From: Irpex lacteus
Taxonomy: Eukaryota > Basidiomycota > Agaricomycetes > Polyporales > Irpicaceae
Direction: 5' to 3'
DNA: 64,000 nt
NCBI GenBank assembly: GCA_001986395.2
Contig: MQVO02000025.1
Coordinates: forward strand, 407,981 to 471,980
Part shown: piece after piece, positions 58,940 to 64,000 of the stretch
Position numbering within the stretch: the first letter of the stretch is position 1
How the letters are laid out: each line of letters begins with the position of its first letter
The notes under the pieces: model-generated
What the model saw: only the letters and a program-made list of their open reading frames with translations
Database searches by the model: none
Told to the model about the DNA's origin: nothing
Made by a program: the position numbers and the translations under genes

Positions 58940-60560
58940 CTACAGTGCACCTTGCATCTGTGCTCTTTCGCTGACCCGGATGTGGATAGGCTTGTTGGTC
59001 CTCATCTGCCAGCGCTCCAAGAATGTCGGGTTAGCATGGACAAATGGAGCGCGAAATTGCCCTCCGGACTCCGTTACAGCTGAGACGTCCAACGAGCGTA
59101 GCACCAAAATCGTGAATATCTTGAGGGTGTGCATCGCCAAGTATCGTCCCTTGCACTACGAGAGAAAATTAAATCAATGTTAGGGTTTCAGAAACGATTC
59201 AAAAGCCTAGCTCACGATATGTTCGCCGCTGCCCCACGGAAGGTATGGCCCCTTCTTTCCTTCCTTGACCAGAAACCTGTCGACTCGATACTCGAATGGG
59301 TTGTCATACGCGCTGTTCTCGTAGTGATGCATCATCGGGATGTTCGCTGTCACGAACTCGCCTTTCCGCAGAGGGTACGTCTCTCCGGTACTGAGAGTGA
59401 TGAATGTATCCTCTTCGACCTCGCGGACAGGTGTGATCACGGATGACAAACGAAGGGCCTCCTTCACCGCAGAGGTGAGATAGGCAAATCCGGGGCCATC
59501 AAGCGCGCTGGCCGGAGCATCCAGGAGCGAGTCCATGTCCTTGAACTCCGCAGCGACAGTCTTGTCGATCTCGTCCCGGACAAGGTTCAGCGCACGTTGA
59601 TCGTTGAGTAGATAGGCAAAAAGCCAAAACGCTGTGCGGATGGTAGAGGAATGAAGACCCCAAATGTACGTGACCATCAATGCGTCGCGATCGTCCTTAG
59701 TCAGTTGAGGGTCTGCGAGAACCTTGAGAAGCTTAGTTGCGGGTTCAGGGAGGGTGCCTATGCCGCACTCAGGGCCAGCGTTATCGATGTAGGCAGCGAC
59801 TTCAACGCGCATATGTTCGCGCGATGGTATGGTCGACTTGGAAAGGAAAGGGATCCTGGAGACGATGTTGGTGAAGTTCGCGTCGATGGTTTCGAAGTCG
59901 GGGAAGGTGGATAGAGGGAATTGTTCACCAAAGACGCCCACTGATACTGCGGAGTATATCGCCTCGCCGACAAAAGTTGAGAGCGGAAGCGTTGTCCGCC
60001 CATTTGTGGAAAGCTTTGAGTTCTCCACGTAGTAGTATATGGTCCTATTTAGTGCTGGGGTGATGTGCATGAGTCCTGTCGGCGAAAATATGTCGCCGGA
60101 GAGTGGGAGGAGAAAATCAGGGAGATAGCGGCTAGCTTTGGGGCTAATGCTCCCTAGCGATGCGCTGACATCCTGGTGTATGGTGTATGTGGAAAGTATA
60201 CGAGTCTTGTCCCGTAAGACAGCTTGAATTCCCACATCGTCACATACGACGACCATACGACGATGCCCCAAAAGGCATCGGAATACTGGGCCATATTCAG
60301 TACTGTAAACCTTTGGCATTAGTACTGCGAGATAGTGTGACTATGAACAAACCCTACCAGCAACGGCGGAAGTACTTGAACGGAGTGTATAGGTAAGGAA
60401 AGGCGTCTCCTATAAAGGGAAGGGCAGGCCAGACAGTGGGAGGAGACCCATGACGCTGACTCAGAATGGCATAGTAGTAATGCACGACATAGGCGAAGGG
60501 TATTGTGAGGGCAGCAATGAGAATGGGGCTGGTAGGCCACTGGTCGTTTGCAACCGAGTG
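58940..60560 (-). CDS. CYP7/CYP8-like cytochrome P450, minus-strand copy
   Basis: Exon 2 (59216-60302) and exon 3 (58940-59155) are intact and in phase. The first exon ends at 60358 and carries SPILIAALTIPFAYVVHYYY and GSPPTVWPALPFIGDAFPYL. The I-helix reads TYIWGLHSSTIRTAFWLFAY, without the acid-alcohol pair. K-helix VKEALR; heme loop LPWGSGEHI plus CKGRYLA, with the intron just before Cys, as in the other copies. The problem is the start: the ATG at 60564 is one base out of frame, and an in-frame TGA lies at 60561-60563. Either a further 5' exon or a one-base change is needed. About 500 residues expected. Related to the + strand pair by an older duplication. Confidence 0.8.
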
Positions 60561-60564
60561 TCAT

Positions 60565-63500
60565 CTTGGATATGAGCGTTTCCCTGTGTAGGTTGAGAGG
60601 AGGTGTGCAGTACGACAGGACAGAGGGGATTTACTTACGTTGGGAGAGCTACAAACGGAGCTTTAAGAGGAGGATCCCTCTGTTACGCACCAACCGCTTA
60701 TACACAGGCTGTCCTTAACTGAAGTAATCGAGTGCTCTGTAAGAGGCCTGTCATCGGCGTCGTTCACGGCCGTCCTTCCGAGCATGCAGCCCGAGACAAT
60801 CTGAATACTACACAGGGTTGAAAGCTTCACGTACTCTTGTCACGTCGATGTTTCATGAAATAAGTTGTGCTAGATGCTATAAACGTATTTGTTAATTAAT
60901 GACGACTGCAATCGAAGACATATATACGATGACGATCTCACACCTTCAAGTTTCAATAACGCCGCCGCCCGGAACATGCACGCAGATTGACAACTTATCA
61001 AGCTAGAAGCCGATATAATCCAATCGCCAATGCTCTAAATCGGAGCATGGGTAGGACCTAGGATTCCACCGACTCCGAAATCGTCCTCAAGCTGGTAGTC
61101 GAGCAGCTGGCACACAATGAGTATCAACTTAGCTGTTGGCTGCAATGACAGGCTCACCGTACCCAGGTCCAAGTATCGTTGAAAGCCGCAACATGCCTGC
61201 ACAACATGGAAGGAGATCCTCCTTGCATCGAAATGGCGAGGCGCACTAGCTTGTAGTAGTGAATAGATAGGACAGGCGAATGACATAGACGGCTGGGCTT
61301 CCAAGTCCAGGAGCTTGCAGGGCAGACTATTGCAGAGGAAGGGTTGGGGTCGGCGCCGCAGTCCGCCGTAAAGATAAAGCCGAGGAAAGCACCTGATGTC
61401 AGATAAGGCCTGAAACGATCGTCATCTGCGGTCAAAGTGTCAGTATAGGTCTGGATGCACATAATTAAGCCAGCGATTCCCAGAAGAATGGCCTACCGCT
61501 GGTGCCTACATACCGCATGGTAATCTTATAACGCTTGTATCTTACTCATACGGTAATACTTTACAAGACAATCACGATCTGTCAGATTTAGTTCATACTC
61601 TACGATGCTGCATAAGAATATAGATACAGCAAGTCAAATGCACGCACGAACTGAGCACAAGACCCCGATGCAACGTCCGTCACGAATACGTCTGCATATG
61701 TGTATGTTGGCTCAGGGAGTGGGTTAGGTACACCATCGAATAGGATAATATGTTGTCTTTGAAAGGACTCGCCTGGGTGGTGCGGCGTTATGCCCACATA
61801 TCCACACTCACGCTCGCGAGACCCGATTTCTCGCGGTCTCCTGATGGCATCAATTTCTCGATCTCTTGGAAGTGTGCCGCTTCGTAGTTGATCAGTAGTA
61901 CTACATATTAGAGCACTGTCAGTGAAAGAGACGATAACACCCACTGTAACAAAGCGACCCACAAAACGAGTGTTCACGAAGAAGTTCAAGTGCGGTGATA
62001 CCTTGAAGATTGGAATACAGTAGTTGAGAAGCCTCGAGTAGTACCCAGCAGTATCGTGAGTTTTGGCTGCTAGAGTACATCAACTTCGGGACCCTGAGGC
62101 ATGGAACGCAATCATTGGTCATGGAATGAACGATGTGCGCTTCCATGAGGCTCGAGGCAGTTTCAAATGAACTAAATTGCGAATGAATAGCCACTTAGTT
62201 GACAGAATTCATCCCCCTTCAAGTTGCGTGCGTCACGTACCAAATTCATATGTCTAAAAGCGATGGTGCTCATTTCTACCGTAACTGTCCTACTGTAATG
62301 TAAGAGTGTTAGTGGATTTCGTGGTATGAAGCTGGCACAGAATCATACATACTTGTGCGTTGGCGAGTCTGGACGTGCTCGGCGCACTTCGCACTCGCAC
62401 GACTCGCCGAGGAAGCTACAAAATATCCATGTCAAAAGAAGTCTACGTTATGGCAAAAACATCTTCCCTTTCAGCCATGGAAATTTGTCTAGAATGAGGT
62501 ACGTCGACACTCTGTTGGACCAAATTCAGTAATCCCAGCGAGTTGATTGGATGGTGCCTATCAGTGACTGCCACATGGAGTGCCGGTGAATAGCGGGCAC
62601 TCAGATAATGTTGAGACGTTCTCGCACCGTAAATGAAGCTAACATTGGCTGAGACGTTAGGAGTGGCGCTTTGCGGATTATCTACGAAGAACTCCGGAAA
62701 TATATCAGATTGACTGTCAATTATGGCGACAATCATGCACTGTAACTTACCTTTGCGAACATTCTTGTCCGCACCACAGACATACTCATAACAAACTACC
62801 AGTAGTTGGCGAGCTTTTAACACCGCAGAGTTTCTCCTGCACGATACATCCGAGAAGCCAACCATGCCCGATTGGGAGATAGGTACGGGAGAAGAGACGG
62901 TGTTTGTGGCGCGGACGAGAAACACTACTTCTATAGCCTTGGAAGGCACGGTGAAATTGAAAGTTGACACCAATAGATGTCAGAACAGCGTGAAAGAAAT
63001 TCAAGTCTGGGAGGGTTGTGTATTAGAGAGGGGGAAGACAGCCAAACAGGCGTACTGACTTAGCTTCACCCTAGCCACATCAACGTAGACAAACACCTTT
63101 GTACTTTTCCTAGCTTCCAATACGCTTGTTGTATCAAATAATGCGATGGACCGCCCGAGAGATGATTTGGATTCAGAGCCGTTGAAGGGTTCTGTTCATC
63201 GCAAGTTAGAGTCACGCTACATGTAAAGCACAGAACTCCGCTCGGGAGAGCCCGGATGTACTGCCTCTGCGCCTACTACTAGTTCGGCACATTAGCATAT
63301 GTATGCTCGATTCCCCGTATACGAGGAGATAAGCCGACCGTGTACCGTACATCGGAGACTTCGCTGCACTGTGGAGTCGGCTTACACTGGACGCCACCAT
63401 TAATCGTATCTCCGTTAGTGATTGTTGCAGAAATTGGCCGGCCCTAAAACTCGAAGCCTCATGAGTAGTCAGCATGTCGCTGGCGCCGGTCTCGGAATAC

Positions 63501-64000
63501 CAATAATCGCACTCAGTGCGTGCATGTTGAGTTGAGGAGATTGAGAGTTCAAACGTTCACTCACGATGCAGTCGAAAGATTGCATTTCCCACTCTTCAGG
63601 CGTCACCGTCAGACCAACGAGAGCTTGCAATAAGATTGACACAAGACAGGCTGTCAGAAGCCGGTACGATGCACCAAACCTATTACAAATCCCGCAATTA
63701 GTATTCTGAAGTTAGCCAAATTGTAATCGAAGGGCGGGCAAACCTAGGAAAGTGCCGAGCTCGTGCCTTAAGTGTCTTCCGTGAGCGCGATATAACTCTA
63801 TAATGGTAGTCATCGAAACTTTTGTTACAACCGGTATGAGTACTGCCTTCGCATCCAGTGTCATTGCGGCGTCGGGTTTCCTTATTCCCTCGGCACCACC
63901 GAATGCTAAGTAGGTCCCATTCTTTCAAATAGGCTTCAATACACGGAATTAGGAGAAGGTGGGATTGAACTAACCGTCTGTGTCAGGGTAGAGCGATATC
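60565..64000 (-). other. Unresolved minus-strand coding region, probable membrane protein, partial
   Basis: Coding-like exons are visible but not joined. About 63732-63901: FGGAEGIRKPDAAMTLDAKA then VLIPVVTKVSMTTIIELYRA and HGRHLRHELGTF. About 63563-63674: YRLLTACLVSILLQALVGLT with EEWEMQSFDCI and a GTGAGT donor. About 63380-63510: DYWYSETGASDMLTTHEASS. Hydrophobic segments suggest a multi-pass membrane protein. Phases between the first two do not match, so either an exon is missed or the frame is broken. Further open stretches at 62.4-63.0 and 61.0-62.2 kb may or may not belong to it. No family recognised. Confidence 0.3.

Noticed and set aside
27154..60560. Terpene or polyketide cluster
   Set aside because: No DDxxD/NSE terpene synthase motif, ketosynthase or adenylation domain was seen on either strand.

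Overview
The window is nuclear DNA of a basidiomycete fungus, most likely an agaricomycete. Almost every gene is cut by many short (about 45-90 nt) GT-AG introns, many with pyrimidine-rich bodies. The gene set is typical of that class: a laccase-like multicopper oxidase, phi-class GST, F-box proteins of agaricomycete type, a DUF6533-type membrane protein, and a large set of cytochrome P450s. Gene models below were built by joining exons by hand. Where the exon lengths sum to a multiple of three with canonical splice sites, I say so.

Layout. 1-6.6 kb (+): the 3' part of a 16-exon multicopper oxidase, then a nuclear-looking unknown protein with a 1-kb repeat-filled intron. 7-9.4 kb: a GST (-) and a small heat-shock protein (+). 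10.3-13.8 kb (-): a small unknown protein and a long two-part gene that appears to fuse an agaricomycete-specific N-terminal region to an F-box protein. 14.8-21.9 kb: a candidate mobile element with a 20-exon tyrosine recombinase gene, a convergent accessory gene, and an intron-containing tRNA-Lys(UUU) at its right edge. The 3' core of that tRNA is repeated in the same orientation at the left edge. 22-26.6 kb: a small conserved protein and an F-box protein with an internal stop.

27-60.5 kb is a P450-rich block with seven P450 loci. One is a 15-exon P450. Two are a conventional paralogous pair flanking a DUF6533 membrane protein. Four belong to a CYP7/CYP8-like family (two tandem intact copies on +; on -, one pseudogene and one apparently functional copy). 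A sterol/CFA-type methyltransferase and a Tay1/Teb1-like double-Myb telomere-type protein lie inside the block. No terpene synthase, PKS or NRPS is visible, so a biosynthetic cluster is possible but unproven. 61-64 kb holds poorly resolved minus-strand coding sequence of a probable membrane protein, a relic of which lies near 56.4 kb.

Two themes recur. First, there are very small exons: 5 nt and 3 nt in the oxidase, 8 nt in one P450. Second, several otherwise well-formed genes carry a single-base frame break or stop. That could be real decay or assembly error, and it should be settled before any 'pseudogene' or 'novel' label is used.
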